64,000 nt of DNA from an uncultured Oscillospiraceae bacterium (GTDB lineage Bacteria; Bacillota; Clostridia; Oscillospirales; Ruminococcaceae): assembly GCA_900539695.1 (NCBI GenBank), contig UQDG01000008.1:1-64000 (forward strand). Direction: 5' to 3'. Numbering within the stretch: the first letter of the stretch is position 1; the number at the start of each line of letters is the position of its first letter. Below the pieces are notes generated by a model. The model ran no database searches. It was not told the DNA's origin and saw only the letters and a program-made list of their open reading frames with translations. Made by a program: the position numbers and the translations under genes. Shown here piece by piece: positions 27,120 through 36,269 of the stretch.

Positions 27120-28541
27120 TTATCTTCTGCGCCGGATCACGCAGATCACAAGCCCAGCCACCACACACACGATGGGCAGCACAATGGTAAACAGCAGCCC
27201 CAGCACGATGATCATGTTGTTGGGCACGGTCAGGCTGGCGGCGCTCAGGCTCTTGCCGCTGATGACCGCGGTGGTCTGCTCGCCGTCGAACCAGTTGACG
27301 ATGCTGCCCAGCAACTGGGCATTGCCACCGGACACGCTCTGGTTGATGGTGCCCTGCAAAAAGTTGGGGCAGTTGATCCACACCACGCGGGTGCCGGTGG
27401 TGGTGTTCTCGGCAGCCAGGGCCACGTCAAAGCTGCCTTCGGGGTCGGTGTCGGCCTTCTGGGCGGTCTCGGCGGTGGCGTAGCCTTCCATCGAGTAAGC
27501 GGTCGAACTGGTGGACAGCAGGCTGGTAAAGGTGTAGTCACCATCCTCGTGCTTCACGATGCCCTGGGCGATGGGGGTGTACACCATCATGTTGCTACCC
27601 ACACCGGCGGTGATCTCATTGCTCTGCACCGTCGGCAGCAGGTAGGTCTGGGGGTAGCCGTAGGGGTAATGGTTGGCGTCGTTTTCAATGAGCAAGCCCG
27701 CCTGCCGGGTCATGCCGCAGCTTTCCAAAATGGCATCCAGGCGCGGGGTGTCGGTGGTAAAGTCGGTCACGGCCAGCAGCTTGCCGCCGTTTGTTACGTA
27801 GTCGCTCAACAGGGCGGCTTCGGCCTCGGTCAGGTCGGCCAGGGGCGCGTTCAGCAGCAGGCTGTCGGCATCGGCGGGGATGCTGCCCGCCGTGGTCAGG
27901 TTCAGTTCCTCGGTGGTCACACCGGCGTTGGTCAGCGTGTCGGTAAAGTCGGTGTCCAGCGCCAGTTCGCCGTGGCCGGTCAGCTGGTAGAGCTTATAGG
28001 CCGTGGTGCGGCTGACCTGGGCCAGGGCGCTTGTCAGGGCGTTTTCGGCTTCAAAGGTGTACTGCTGGCTGCCGCTGGTGTAGTAGTTCTCAATGTCCAG
28101 CTGGTACATATCGTTGTAGCCCACCACACGGTAGTTATCGCCGCAGCTCAGAACGACCGAGCCGGTGGCCGCGCCGTCGTACTGCTGGGCAAAGGTCGGG
28201 TACAGCACCGGGTCGCGCTGCTGCCAGCCGAAGTGGCTGCTCTCGTCGGCATAGCGGTCCAGCAGGCGGGTGATGTTGGTATCATCCTGCCCGGACTCGA
28301 CCAGGTAGTAGGCGGTGACATCGCTGTTCAGCTCGTGCAGAAGATTTTTCGATGTATCGCTTAACGTAAACAGGGACGAAGTGGAAATATCAAACTCGGT
28401 CCACTTGCTGGGCAATGCCTGCACCACCAGGTTGACCAGGATCACAAAGGCCAGCACCACCACGGCCAGCACGGTGGCGTAGCTGCCGCTGCGCAGGGTG
28501 CGCTTGCTGCCCTGCAGGTTTTTCAAATCAAACTTTTTCAT
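27120..28541 (-). CDS. GldG-like ABC transporter auxiliary protein
   Basis: This 473-residue protein has an N-terminal membrane helix (about residues 24-45) and a large extracytoplasmic domain related to the GldG/ABC_transp_aux fold (WTEFDISTSSLFTLSDTSKN, YQLTGHGELAL, GGKLLAVTDF). A C-terminal membrane helix (about 445-470) ends in RRRR. The characteristic LTGHGE block is intact. ATG at 28541 follows AGGGGG; a TTG two codons earlier is possible. It lies 13 nt after the permease gene. In Bacteroidetes GldG works with GldA/GldF in gliding; here no gliding machinery is present, so a different export or envelope role is likely. Confidence 0.9.
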   Translation of the reverse strand: MKKFDLKNLQGSKRTLRSGSYATVLAVVVLAFVILVNLVVQALPSKWTEFDISTSSLFTLSDTSKNLLHELNSDVTAYYLVESGQDDTNITRLLDRYADESSHFGWQQRDPVLYPTFAQQYDGAATGSVVLSCGDNYRVVGYNDMYQLDIENYYTSGSQQYTFEAENALTSALAQVSRTTAYKLYQLTGHGELALDTDFTDTLTNAGVTTEELNLTTAGSIPADADSLLLNAPLADLTEAEAALLSDYVTNGGKLLAVTDFTTDTPRLDAILESCGMTRQAGLLIENDANHYPYGYPQTYLLPTVQSNEITAGVGSNMMVYTPIAQGIVKHEDGDYTFTSLLSTSSTAYSMEGYATAETAQKADTDPEGSFDVALAAENTTTGTRVVWINCPNFLQGTINQSVSGGNAQLLGSIVNWFDGEQTTAVISGKSLSAASLTVPNNMIIVLGLLFTIVLPIVCVVAGLVICVIRRRR

Positions 28542-28554
28542 GGTCAACGCCCCC

Positions 28555-29418
28555 TTAGTGCCAACGGCGGCGTTCCAGCGACTGCCCCGTCAAAAACAAA
28601 AACAGCGCGATCACCGAAAGATAGTACACGATGGCCGACATGCTGAACATGCCGCCCACCACGCCGTTGAACGGCTGGAACAGTGCCAGCGCCCCCAGCA
28701 CCGCGTTAAAGGCCGAGAGCAGCCACGCCGGGCGCAGCTGGAACAGCACCACCAGCACCACAGCGCCCGCACCGAACACGCCCAGGCCAACCGGCAGGCT
28801 TTTGCAAAGCACACCCACCAGCACAGCCGCGATGAGCAGTACCACCAAAAACACGATGAGCGCCAGCAGGTTGCCGCTGGTGAACATGGTCTTGATGCCG
28901 TTCATCAGGTAGGCGATGAGCAGCGCGCCAAAGGTGGCCAGGTAGGCAATGATCTGGTTTTCGGTCAGCGCCGAGATCCAGGTCCCCACGGCCAGGCAGG
29001 CCGCGCCCAGCAGCAGATACGCAAACAGTGCGCTGAACGCCGACACCAGCGACACCGTGCCGAACGCCGTCAAGATCAGCGGCATAATAACGGCCACGGT
29101 CAGCGGCAGGGCAAACACCACGACCTCGGCCAGGAACTTGCCCAGCACGATGCCGGGGATGCTGACCGGGCTGGTCAGCAGCAATTGGTCGGTCTTGTTG
29201 CGGCGGTCCTCGGCAAAGCTGCGCATGCTGATGGCGGGCAGCAGGAACAGCATGATCAGCGTAGTTGTGTACAAAACGGACGCAAAGTCCGACGAAGCGT
29301 ACATCAGGTTGCGGTTGGTAAAGTACAGCCCCAGGAAAAACAGGCTGACCGCCGCGGTGACGTAGCCCACCATGCCGGTGTAGTAGCTTTTGGTTTCCCG
29401 TTTAAAGATGGCAGCCAT
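28555..29418 (-). CDS. ABC-2 type transporter permease (GldF/NosY-like)
   Basis: This 287-residue permease has about six membrane helices and the family block FLLPAISMRSFAEDRRNKTD followed by LLTSPVSIPGIVLGKFLA. It forms the channel with the ATPase encoded immediately upstream; the two genes are adjacent with no spacer. ABC-2 permeases usually export lipids, polysaccharides or peptides, or serve envelope functions. Substrate cannot be read here. Confidence 0.92.
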   Translation of the reverse strand: MAAIFKRETKSYYTGMVGYVTAAVSLFFLGLYFTNRNLMYASSDFASVLYTTTLIMLFLLPAISMRSFAEDRRNKTDQLLLTSPVSIPGIVLGKFLAEVVVFALPLTVAVIMPLILTAFGTVSLVSAFSALFAYLLLGAACLAVGTWISALTENQIIAYLATFGALLIAYLMNGIKTMFTSGNLLALIVFLVVLLIAAVLVGVLCKSLPVGLGVFGAGAVVLVVLFQLRPAWLLSAFNAVLGALALFQPFNGVVGGMFSMSAIVYYLSVIALFLFLTGQSLERRRWH

Positions 29419-30402
29419 TTATTCTGCCTCCTGTTCATTGGTTTCCGTTTCGGTCGTTTCGGTTTCTTCCGGTGCCTCGGTCAGCTGCAGGAACACATCC
29501 TCCAGGCTCATGCTCTCGGCTCTCAGATTCAGCACCGGGCAGCCTGCCTTGGCCAGTGCCAGAGACAGCGCACCGCGCAGGTCGGCGCCGCTCTCGCTTA
29601 CGGCGGTAAAGCTGACCTCGCCGCCCTTTTCGGCGGTCACCCGCAGGTCGGTCAGGCCGGGCACGGTGGCGGCCGCAGCCAGCACGGCGTCCCGTTCGCC
29701 CTGGGCGGTGGCCGAGATGGTACCCTTGGCGGCCAGCTTGCCGGCCAGTTCCTCGGGCGTGCCCTGGGCTACCAGTTTACCATGGGCAATGATGAGAACG
29801 CGGTCGCATACGGTCTGCACCTCGCTTAAAATATGGCTGGATAAAATGACCGTGTGGGTCTTGCCCAGGTCATGGATCAGGCTGCGGATTTCGATCATCT
29901 GCGCAGGGTCCAGGCCGACGGTGGGCTCGTCCAGGATGATGACCTTGGGGGTGCCCAGCAGCGCCCCGGCAATACCCACGCGCTGGCGGTAGCCCTTGGA
30001 CAGGTTGCGGATCAGCCGCCCTTCCATCTCCTGCAGGCCGGTGCGGGCGCAGGCGTTTTCTACAGCCGCGATGCGGTCGGCCTTTTTGCGGTTGCCCTTC
30101 AGCTCGGCCACAAACAGCAGATATTCCCGCACAGTCATATCCTGGTACAGCGGCGGCTGCTCCGGCAGGTAGCCGATGCAGGCCTTTGCGGCGGCGGGTT
30201 CCTCGGCAATATCATGGCCGTTGATGGTCACGGTGCCGTCGGTGGCCGACAGGTAGCCGGTGATGATATTCATGGTCGTAGACTTGCCCGCGCCGTTCGG
30301 CCCCAGCAGGCCGTAGATGCAGCCGTCCTCAACGGTAAAACTGATGTCATCCACAGCGGTATGGCCGCCGTAGCGTTTCGTCAGATGTTCGACTTGAATC
30401 AA
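29419..30402 (-). CDS. ABC transporter ATP-binding protein (GldA-like)
   Basis: This 327-residue ATPase has Walker A GPNGAGKSTT (about residues 35-44), Q-loop LPEQPPLYQD, signature LSKGYRQRVGIAGALLG, Walker B VIILDEPTVGLDP and H-loop ILSSHILSE. A C-terminal extension of about 100 residues ends in a Glu/Thr-rich tail. The start is TTG at 30402, preceded at 5 nt by AGGGGAG. It is the first gene of the four-gene unit reading ATPase, permease, GldG-like, DUF4340. A weak promoter probably lies near 30440-30470. Confidence 0.92.
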   Translation of the reverse strand: MIQVEHLTKRYGGHTAVDDISFTVEDGCIYGLLGPNGAGKSTTMNIITGYLSATDGTVTINGHDIAEEPAAAKACIGYLPEQPPLYQDMTVREYLLFVAELKGNRKKADRIAAVENACARTGLQEMEGRLIRNLSKGYRQRVGIAGALLGTPKVIILDEPTVGLDPAQMIEIRSLIHDLGKTHTVILSSHILSEVQTVCDRVLIIAHGKLVAQGTPEELAGKLAAKGTISATAQGERDAVLAAAATVPGLTDLRVTAEKGGEVSFTAVSESGADLRGALSLALAKAGCPVLNLRAESMSLEDVFLQLTEAPEETETTETETNEQEAE

Positions 30403-30484
30403 AATGCTCTCCCCTTTTTCTATGCAGAGTCATGGACATGATAAAGTATAGCCGCCATTTGTGAAAATTGTGCGATAGCCTTAT

Positions 30485-30519
30485 GAAAAAATGTGGGACA
30501 GTGCTGCCACCATCCCACA
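30485..30519 (-). terminator. asnB terminator
   Basis: TGTGGGA pairs with TCCCACA around a 14-nt loop and is followed on the minus strand by TTTTTT. It begins a few nucleotides after the asnB stop. Confidence 0.85.
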
Positions 30520-30523
30520 AAAT

Positions 30524-32371
30524 TCAAACCAGTTCAACTCGATATTTCTTCATCCAATAATTTACCTGCAAAAACCAGGCGATCGTCTGCGGCGTGGTCA
30601 TCAGCTGGCCGTACCAGGGCACGGGGTTGTCGGCCCCGCTGGCCAGCAGTACTTCCAGTGCCTCCTTTTTGATAATGGCAAGCAGCGGCGCCGCCGGGTC
30701 AGAAATCACCCGCCGCAGCTCGGCACTGACTGCCGCTAAATACGCCGGGTTCCAGGTCTTGGGGTAGGGGCTCTTGCGCCGCCACAAAACCTCTTTGGGC
30801 AAAACACCCTGCATGGCGTAGCGCAAAAGACCCTTCTCCTGGCCCTGGTAATCCTTAAAATCCCACGGCACAGCGTAGAGATACTCTGCAATGCGATAAT
30901 CGCAGAACGGCACGCGCACCTCCAGGCCCGAGTACATGCTCATCCGGTCCTTGCGGTCCAGCAGCGTCTGCATGAACCAGGCAAAGTTCAAATTGACCAT
31001 CTGGCGCATCCGGGTCTCCACTGCATCCCGCCCCGGCAGCACCGAGGTCTCGGCCAGCGTTTGCTGATACCGCGCGTCCACAAACGCTGCCGGGTCGATA
31101 TCCCCCAGCACGCCCTCCTTTATAAATGCCGCCCGGTAGGCCGTGGACTGCGCCCAGGGGAAACCGTACTTTTCCCGCACGGCGGGGTCGCGGTACCATG
31201 GGTAACCGCCAAAAATTTCGTCGGCGCACTCGCCCGAAAGCGCCACCGTGGCATGGGGCTTGATCTGGCGGCAGAACAGCAGCAACGAGGAATCCACGTC
31301 CGCCATGCCGGGCAGGTCGCGGGCCTCCACCGCGGCGTAGAGCGCCAGCACCAGTTCGGGGGTGTCCAGCGTGACCCAGTGGTGCCGTGCGCCCAAAAAG
31401 TCGTTCATCTTGCGGATGTAGGGCGCGTCGGCCCCGGGCTGAAACTTGGTGGCGTGGAAATACCGCCGGTTGTCCTTGTACCCCACCGAGAACGTCTGCA
31501 ATTGCCGACCCCGCGCGGTAAAATAGGTGTCCGCCACCGCCGAGATCAGGCTGGAATCCAACCCGCCGGACAAAAACGTCGCCACCGGCACATCACTGAC
31601 CAGCTGCCGCTGGATGGCATCCACGACCAAATCCCGCACGTTGCGGGCGGTGGTCTCGAAGTCGTCGGGGTGGTCGTGGTCGGTCAGCTGCCAGTAGCGG
31701 TTCAGGGTCAGGCGGCCGGTGTCAGCCTCATACACGGCGCACTGGCCGGGGAGCAGCTCTCGGATATTTTTAAACACCCCGCACCCCGGCGTGCGGCCGG
31801 GACCAAGCAGCAGCACTTCGGCCAGGCCGTTGGCGTCCACCCGGGGCGGCACGGCCGGGTGGGCCAGCAGGGTCTTGATCTCGCTGCCAAACAGCAGGCT
31901 GTCCCCTGTCTGCACGTAAAACAGCGGCTTGACCCCGCAGCGGTCCCGCGCCAAAAACAACCTACCCGCCCGCTGCGCCCAGACGGCAAAGGCAAAAATG
32001 CCGTTGCAGCGTTCCAGGCAGCCCGCCCCCCACTGGGCGAAGGCGTGCAGCAGCACCTCGGTATCCGAATGGCCGGTAAAGCTGTGGCCCTTGTTTTGCA
32101 GCGCGGCACGCAGTTCCGGCGTGTTGTACAGCTCGCCATTATACACGAGGGTATAGCTTTCGCCCTGCCAATCCAGCTGCATGGGCTGCAGGCCGTTCTC
32201 AATATCCACCACCGCCAGCCGCGCATGGATGAGCGCCGCCCGCCCGCTGATGAACATGCCCCGCTGGTCCGGCCCACGGCGGGATAAAGTTTGCTGCATC
32301 GCGCAATAGGCCGCATACTGCCCTTGGATCACCCGCGGGTCCCGCCCGATCTGCCCTGCGATCCCACACAT
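30524..32371 (-). CDS. asnB: Asparagine synthase (glutamine-hydrolysing)
   Basis: This 615-residue enzyme amidates aspartate using glutamine and ATP. Cys2 of MCGIAGQ is the N-terminal nucleophile of the glutaminase domain (residues 2-200; RGPDQRG, VYNGELYN, SDTEVLLH). The synthetase domain has the PPi loop FLSGGLDSSLISA (about residue 250) and SGECADEIFGGYPW. The length is typical. It is monocistronic between a terminator and a repeat-filled upstream region of 190 nt; no T-box-like leader was seen. Confidence 0.96.
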   Translation of the reverse strand: MCGIAGQIGRDPRVIQGQYAAYCAMQQTLSRRGPDQRGMFISGRAALIHARLAVVDIENGLQPMQLDWQGESYTLVYNGELYNTPELRAALQNKGHSFTGHSDTEVLLHAFAQWGAGCLERCNGIFAFAVWAQRAGRLFLARDRCGVKPLFYVQTGDSLLFGSEIKTLLAHPAVPPRVDANGLAEVLLLGPGRTPGCGVFKNIRELLPGQCAVYEADTGRLTLNRYWQLTDHDHPDDFETTARNVRDLVVDAIQRQLVSDVPVATFLSGGLDSSLISAVADTYFTARGRQLQTFSVGYKDNRRYFHATKFQPGADAPYIRKMNDFLGARHHWVTLDTPELVLALYAAVEARDLPGMADVDSSLLLFCRQIKPHATVALSGECADEIFGGYPWYRDPAVREKYGFPWAQSTAYRAAFIKEGVLGDIDPAAFVDARYQQTLAETSVLPGRDAVETRMRQMVNLNFAWFMQTLLDRKDRMSMYSGLEVRVPFCDYRIAEYLYAVPWDFKDYQGQEKGLLRYAMQGVLPKEVLWRRKSPYPKTWNPAYLAAVSAELRRVISDPAAPLLAIIKKEALEVLLASGADNPVPWYGQLMTTPQTIAWFLQVNYWMKKYRVELV

Positions 32372-32460
32372 AAAAAGTCCCCCTTTTCGCTGTGCTCATT
32401 CTCTTGCATGAGTATGCGGGAAGGGGGTGGTTTTAGTATTTTATTTATCTATTTCGTTCG

Positions 32461-32500
32461 CCGCCACCCTGCGGCGGCTCTCTCGTTTTAACAGCAATAT
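32461..32500. repeat. Dispersed CGCCACC-type repeat upstream of asnB
   Basis: CCGCCACCCTGCGGCGG with TCTCGTTTTAAC matches the unit at about 18577-18611 and in part the hairpin at 12809. It lies in the asnB-coaBC gap. Confidence 0.6.
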
Positions 32501-32505
32501 GCCAT

Positions 32506-32538
32506 TATAAAAGGCTCTGCCGCAAGGTAGGCAGAGCC
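32506..32538 (-). terminator. coaBC terminator, member of a dispersed repeat
   Basis: GGCTCTGCC pairs with GGCAGAGCC over 9 bp and is followed on the minus strand by TTTTATAATGG. The sequence is nearly repeated at 18763-18794, where no gene ends. Confidence 0.8.
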
Positions 32539-32559
32539 GGTCTAGCACAATATCAAAAA

Positions 32560-33747
32560 TCAGGCAAAATGATCCACAATCGCCATGGCTACATCATCTT
32601 TACTTTGCAGCGGCAACTGCTCTGCCCCCTCGTGGGTGATGATCGTTACCACGTTGGTATCCACACCAAACCCGGCGCCGGGGACTTTCAGGTTGTTGGC
32701 CACGATCATGTCCATCTTCTTCTTGTTCAGCTTGGCGGTAGAGTTCTCGACTAAATCCCGCGTCTCCATCGAAAAGCCGCAGACAAACAGCGTTTCCGGC
32801 TTGTGTGCGCCGACCCACGCCAAAATGTCATCGGTGCGTTCCAGCGCGATGTTCATCTCGCCATCGTGCTTTTTCACCTTGTCCGATGCTACTTCCGCCG
32901 GGCGGTAGTCGGCCACGGCGGCAGCCATCACCAGGGCATCGGCATCCATGGCGTTGGCCTTTACGGCTTCAAACAGGTCTTTGGCCGTGGTGAACGGCAC
33001 CTTCTTCACAAAAGGCACGTCCGGCTGGGTGCAGCTCGTCGAGGACAGCAGCACGACCTCCGCGCCGCGCAGCATACAGGCACGGGCCACGGCGTAACCC
33101 ATCTTGCCGGTGGAGTGGTTGGTCAGGTAACGCACGGGGTCCATCGGCTCCTGGGTGGCACCGGCCGAGACCACCACCTTTTTGCCCGTCAGGTCCTTCT
33201 CGCAGGCCAGCTCCCGCAGCACGTAATCCACCAGCACGCTCTCCTCGGGCAGACGGCCGGAGCCGACGTCGCCGCAGGCCAGCAGGCCGGAGCCGGACGG
33301 GATGACCGTAAAGCCGTAATGCTCCAGCGTCTTGATGTTATCCTGGGTAATGGGGTTTTCCAGCATGTGGGTGTTCATGGCCGGGGCCACCAGCTTGGGG
33401 CAGTGGGCCGCCAGGGTCACGGTGGTCAGCATGTCGTCGGCCTGGCCGTGGGCCATTTTGGCAATCACATTGGCCGTGGCCGGGGCGATGAGCATCAGGT
33501 CGGCGGCGTTGGCAAGGCTGACATGTGCCACGTCGTACTGGAAGTTGCGGTCAAATGTATCCACGATGCAGCGGCGATTTGTCAGCGTTTCAAACACCAG
33601 CGGGGTGATGAACTCGGTGGCGTTCTGGGTCATCAGCACATGGACGTCGGCGCCCAGCTTGACCAGCGCGTGGGCCACATTGGGCATTTTATAAGCGGCA
33701 ATGCCCCCGGTAATGCCGAGGACGATGGTTTTGCCTTTCAGGTTCAT
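32560..33747 (-). CDS. coaBC: Bifunctional phosphopantothenoylcysteine decarboxylase/phosphopantothenate-cysteine ligase
   Basis: This 395-residue enzyme carries out two successive steps of coenzyme A synthesis. The flavin-dependent CoaC half (residues 1-180) has ITGGIAAYK, the catalytic His region NFQYDVAHVSLAN and the APAMNTHMLENP motif. The CTP-dependent CoaB half has VVSAGATQEPMDPVRYLTNH, AAVADYRP and the KKxK-type NSTAKLNKKKMD. ATG at 33747 follows AAGGA by 10 nt; an ATG six codons earlier has no ribosome-binding site. It is divergent from coaX, which encodes the first step of the same pathway, with overlapping promoters. Confidence 0.95.
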   Translation of the reverse strand: MNLKGKTIVLGITGGIAAYKMPNVAHALVKLGADVHVLMTQNATEFITPLVFETLTNRRCIVDTFDRNFQYDVAHVSLANAADLMLIAPATANVIAKMAHGQADDMLTTVTLAAHCPKLVAPAMNTHMLENPITQDNIKTLEHYGFTVIPSGSGLLACGDVGSGRLPEESVLVDYVLRELACEKDLTGKKVVVSAGATQEPMDPVRYLTNHSTGKMGYAVARACMLRGAEVVLLSSTSCTQPDVPFVKKVPFTTAKDLFEAVKANAMDADALVMAAAVADYRPAEVASDKVKKHDGEMNIALERTDDILAWVGAHKPETLFVCGFSMETRDLVENSTAKLNKKKMDMIVANNLKVPGAGFGVDTNVVTIITHEGAEQLPLQSKDDVAMAIVDHFA

Positions 33748-33771
33748 GGAGATCACATCCTTCATAATGTT

Positions 33772-33800
33772 AGTATACCCGTTTACAGCACTGCCGTCAA
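33772..33800 (-). promoter_or_regulatory. coaBC promoter
   Basis: TTGACG, 17 nt and TATACT lie on the minus strand. The -35 box falls inside the spacer of the divergent coaX promoter. Confidence 0.85.
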
Positions 33801-33811
33801 TCTGCTATAAT
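33782..33811 (+). promoter_or_regulatory. coaX promoter overlapping the coaBC promoter
   Basis: TTTACA, 18 nt and TATAAT lie on the plus strand about 34 nt before the coaX ATG. The two promoters share most of their sequence, so polymerase can occupy only one at a time. Confidence 0.8.
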
Positions 33812-33844
33812 GGTGCTACATTTTCAGGAAAAGAGACAAGCACC

Positions 33845-34618
33845 ATGGTTTTAGCAGTTGACATCGGCAACAGCAACATCTGCATCGGCGGGCTGGCGGG
33901 CGAAGCGCACCGCGACATCCTGTTCACCACCCGGATGGTCACCCGCCCCCGCTGCACAGCGGATGAATACGCCGCCGAGCTGCGATTTTTGCTGGGGCGC
34001 TTAAAGGTCGACCCCACCGCCTGCGAGGGCGTCATCGTGTGCAGCGTAGTACCGGGTTTAACGCCCGTACTGGCCCACGCCTGCAGGCGGCTGACCGGCA
34101 GGGACGCTTTAATTGTGAGCAACGCGCTGGACACCGGCCTGACCTTTGCCGTGGACGAGCCGGACCGCGTGGGCCGCGATCGTCTGGCTGATGCCGCAGC
34201 CGCCGCAGCGCATTATCCCCTGCCCTGCATGACGGTGGACATGGGCACGGCCACGACCTACAATGTGCTTTCGGCCGAGGGCTGCTTTTTAGGCGGGTTC
34301 ATCGTGCCCGGCGTGCAGACCAGCCTGCGGGCCATCAGTGCAGGCACGGCCCAGCTGCCGCCCATCGCCCCGGAACCGCCGGAGCATCTGGTCGGCCGCA
34401 ACACGGTCGAGGCGCTCAACAACGGCGCGATGTTTGGCACTGCCGCCATGCTGGACGGCCTGGCCGACCGTGTGGAAGCGGAACTGGGCCAACCGCTGAC
34501 GGTAGTCGCCACCGGCGGCTTAGCGCCTTACATCATGCCCTGCTGCAAACGGAAGATTTTGTATGATGGAGATCTGCTGTTTAAGGGCCTGGCTTTGATT
34601 TGGGAACGGAATTCTTGA
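33845..34618 (+). CDS. coaX: Type III pantothenate kinase
   Basis: This 257-residue enzyme of the ASKHA fold phosphorylates pantothenate, the first step of coenzyme A synthesis. The N-terminal phosphate loop is VLAVDIGNSNICIGG. Further motifs are DEPDRVGRDRLADAAAA and the catalytic TVDMGTATTYNVL with the conserved aspartate. GGFIVPGVQTSLRAIS follows. ATG at 33845 follows AGGAAAAG. Type III kinases are insensitive to CoA feedback, which fits the transcriptional pairing with coaBC. It ends at a large inverted repeat shared with galK. Confidence 0.95.
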   Translation: MVLAVDIGNSNICIGGLAGEAHRDILFTTRMVTRPRCTADEYAAELRFLLGRLKVDPTACEGVIVCSVVPGLTPVLAHACRRLTGRDALIVSNALDTGLTFAVDEPDRVGRDRLADAAAAAAHYPLPCMTVDMGTATTYNVLSAEGCFLGGFIVPGVQTSLRAISAGTAQLPPIAPEPPEHLVGRNTVEALNNGAMFGTAAMLDGLADRVEAELGQPLTVVATGGLAPYIMPCCKRKILYDGDLLFKGLALIWERNS

Positions 34619-34638
34619 TTTTTATTTATATGTTTACA

Positions 34639-34677
34639 CTTTGCGGGGGACACCACATGGTGGTGTCCCCCGCAAAG
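34639..34677. terminator. Large inverted repeat between coaX and galK
   Basis: An 18-bp perfect stem with a 3-nt loop lies between two convergent genes. T runs are weak on either side, but position and stability argue for a bidirectional terminator. Confidence 0.8.
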
Positions 34678-34689
34678 CAGATATAATAA

Positions 34690-35994
34690 TTACATGTCCA
34701 CAGTAACCGGCACGGCGCCATAGTTGCGGATATTCAGCACATGGCAGCTGCCTTCGCCGAAGCAGGCATCGATGGTCGCCTTGTAAGTATCCAGCAGATC
34801 ATAAGGCACAAACGCCTGGATGGTGCCGGCGAAGCCGCCACCCTGCAGACGCCAGGCACCGCGGCCGTTCAGCACTTTCTGGCTCAGGGCCAGTGCGATG
34901 GGCACACCCTGCTCCTTGTAGTTCTTGATGCTGTAAGCATTCTGGTTGAATTCAAAGCTGGAGTGGCCGCCCTCGACGATCAGCTTCAGGAAGGTATCCA
35001 TATCGTCGGCGCGCACGGCATCGCACAGGGCGGCGGCGCGGCGGCAGTCGTTGTAGAAGTGGATGGCACGCACCACAGCACGGTCGCCCACGGCCTTGCG
35101 CAGCTGCGGGATGGCGGCGTAGAACGCGTCCTCATCCACCTCGCGCAGGACCTTTTTGCCCATCTGCTCGGCCACGCTCTCCATCTCGCGGCGGATGGCA
35201 GCGTAATCATCCGTCAGGTCAGCGTGGCTGCCCTTGGTGTCGGTGATACACATGGCCAGCTTGTGCTTGGCCAGGTCGATGGACGTCTGGCCCACGATGG
35301 GGTGTGCCGGGTCCTTGAAGTCGATGGTGATGACGCCGCCGACAGCGCAGGCGGTCTGGTCCATCAGGCCGCAGGGCTTGTCGAAGAAGACGTTCTCGGC
35401 ATACTGGCCGATCTGGGCGATCTTGACCTGGGAGAATTTCTCCATGTCGTTATCGTTGTACTCGCCGCGCAGGATGGCACCGATGCAGACCTCGAAGGCG
35501 GCGGAGCTGGACAGGCCGGAGCCGCGCAGCACGTTGCTGGTGGTGTAGGCGTCAAAGCCGCCGACCTTGCCGCCCGCGTTGACGATACCGGCGGCCACAC
35601 CGCGGATCAGGGCAGCGGAGTGCTCCTTCTCCTGCTCCTGCGGGACCAGGTTGGTCACGTCCACATCGTCGATCTTCTCAAAGCCCAGGGACTTGACGCG
35701 GATGATGTTCTCCTCGTTGGGGGAAACGACCGCCACAATGTCCAGGTTGACGGAACCCGCCAGCACCACGCCGTTGTTGTGGTCGGTGTGGTTGCCGCCG
35801 ATCTCGGTGCGGCCGGGGGCGGAGTAGAGGCGCACGGAGCGCCCGGAGCCAAACTCGTTCTCGAACTGGTCGATGACGGAAATGTAACGCTCACGCTGGG
35901 CGTTTACGTCCACATCAGTACCGTAAAGTTTTACAAAAGCTGCATCATAGGCACCCTGCTGGATCTGCTGTTTCAGTTCAATGGTGTTCGCCAT
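34690..35994 (-). CDS. galK: Galactokinase family protein (GHMP kinase)
   Basis: This 434-residue GHMP-superfamily kinase is expected to phosphorylate galactose in the Leloir pathway. The N-terminal sugar-binding signature reads [17 protein letters not shown], the phosphate loop [13 protein letters not shown] and the third motif [15 protein letters not shown]. In the first motif the canonical GEHTDY is GNHTDH, so one sugar-contacting acidic residue is replaced. This form occurs in clostridial proteins annotated as galactokinase, but another sugar substrate is possible. ATG at 35994 follows AAAGGCGAG. No other gal genes are in the window. It is divergent from an AraC regulator. Confidence 0.87.
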   Translation of the reverse strand: MANTIELKQQIQQGAYDAAFVKLYGTDVDVNAQRERYISVIDQFENEFGSGRSVRLYSAPGRTEIGGNHTDHNNGVVLAGSVNLDIVAVVSPNEENIIRVKSLGFEKIDDVDVTNLVPQEQEKEHSAALIRGVAAGIVNAGGKVGGFDAYTTSNVLRGSGLSSSAAFEVCIGAILRGEYNDNDMEKFSQVKIAQIGQYAENVFFDKPCGLMDQTACAVGGVITIDFKDPAHPIVGQTSIDLAKHKLAMCITDTKGSHADLTDDYAAIRREMESVAEQMGKKVLREVDEDAFYAAIPQLRKAVGDRAVVRAIHFYNDCRRAAALCDAVRADDMDTFLKLIVEGGHSSFEFNQNAYSIKNYKEQGVPIALALSQKVLNGRGAWRLQGGGFAGTIQAFVPYDLLDTYKATIDACFGEGSCHVLNIRNYGAVPVTVDM

Positions 35995-36107
35995 AATTGC
36001 ACTCGCCTTTCTGTTGCGCGGCTCTTTTCGCCAGTATGCACAAAATGAGCCTGTATCTTTTAGGCAAACGGACAAAGTACACCGCCGCCTGCCGGGTTCT
36101 TAATCTT

Positions 36108-36135
36108 AGTATAACAAATTTTGAAAGAAAGTAAA
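36108..36135 (-). promoter_or_regulatory. galK promoter
   Basis: TTTACT, 16 nt and TATACT lie on the minus strand, giving a leader of about 105 nt before galK. Confidence 0.65.
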
Positions 36136-36156
36136 CATTTTTTTACGGCGCTTTTA

Positions 36157-36185
36157 TGGACTTTTGATGAATCCCCTGCTATAAT
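36157..36185 (+). promoter_or_regulatory. Promoter of the AraC-type regulator
   Basis: TGGACT, 17 nt and TATAAT lie on the plus strand. The galK and regulator promoters are back to back with only about 20 nt between their -35 boxes. Confidence 0.7.
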
Positions 36186-36229
36186 AAAATTACTATATTT
36201 TGCCCGCGGCCCCGGCTGCAGGCAAGGCG

Positions 36230-36254
36230 GCGCGGTGCCGGGGCGGCACCGCGC
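36230..36254 (+). other. Stable hairpin in the regulator leader
   Basis: GCGCGGTGCCG and CGGCACCGCGC pair perfectly over 11 bp with a GGG loop, ending a base before the GGAGAGGGA ribosome-binding site. There is no T run, so control of translation or of RNA stability is more likely than termination. Confidence 0.6.
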
Positions 36255-36269
36255 GGAGAGGGAGCTGTC

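Noticed and set aside
32372..32560. T-box leader upstream of asnB
   Set aside because: I found no T-box sequence or specifier stem; the interval is filled by dispersed repeats and the coaBC terminator.
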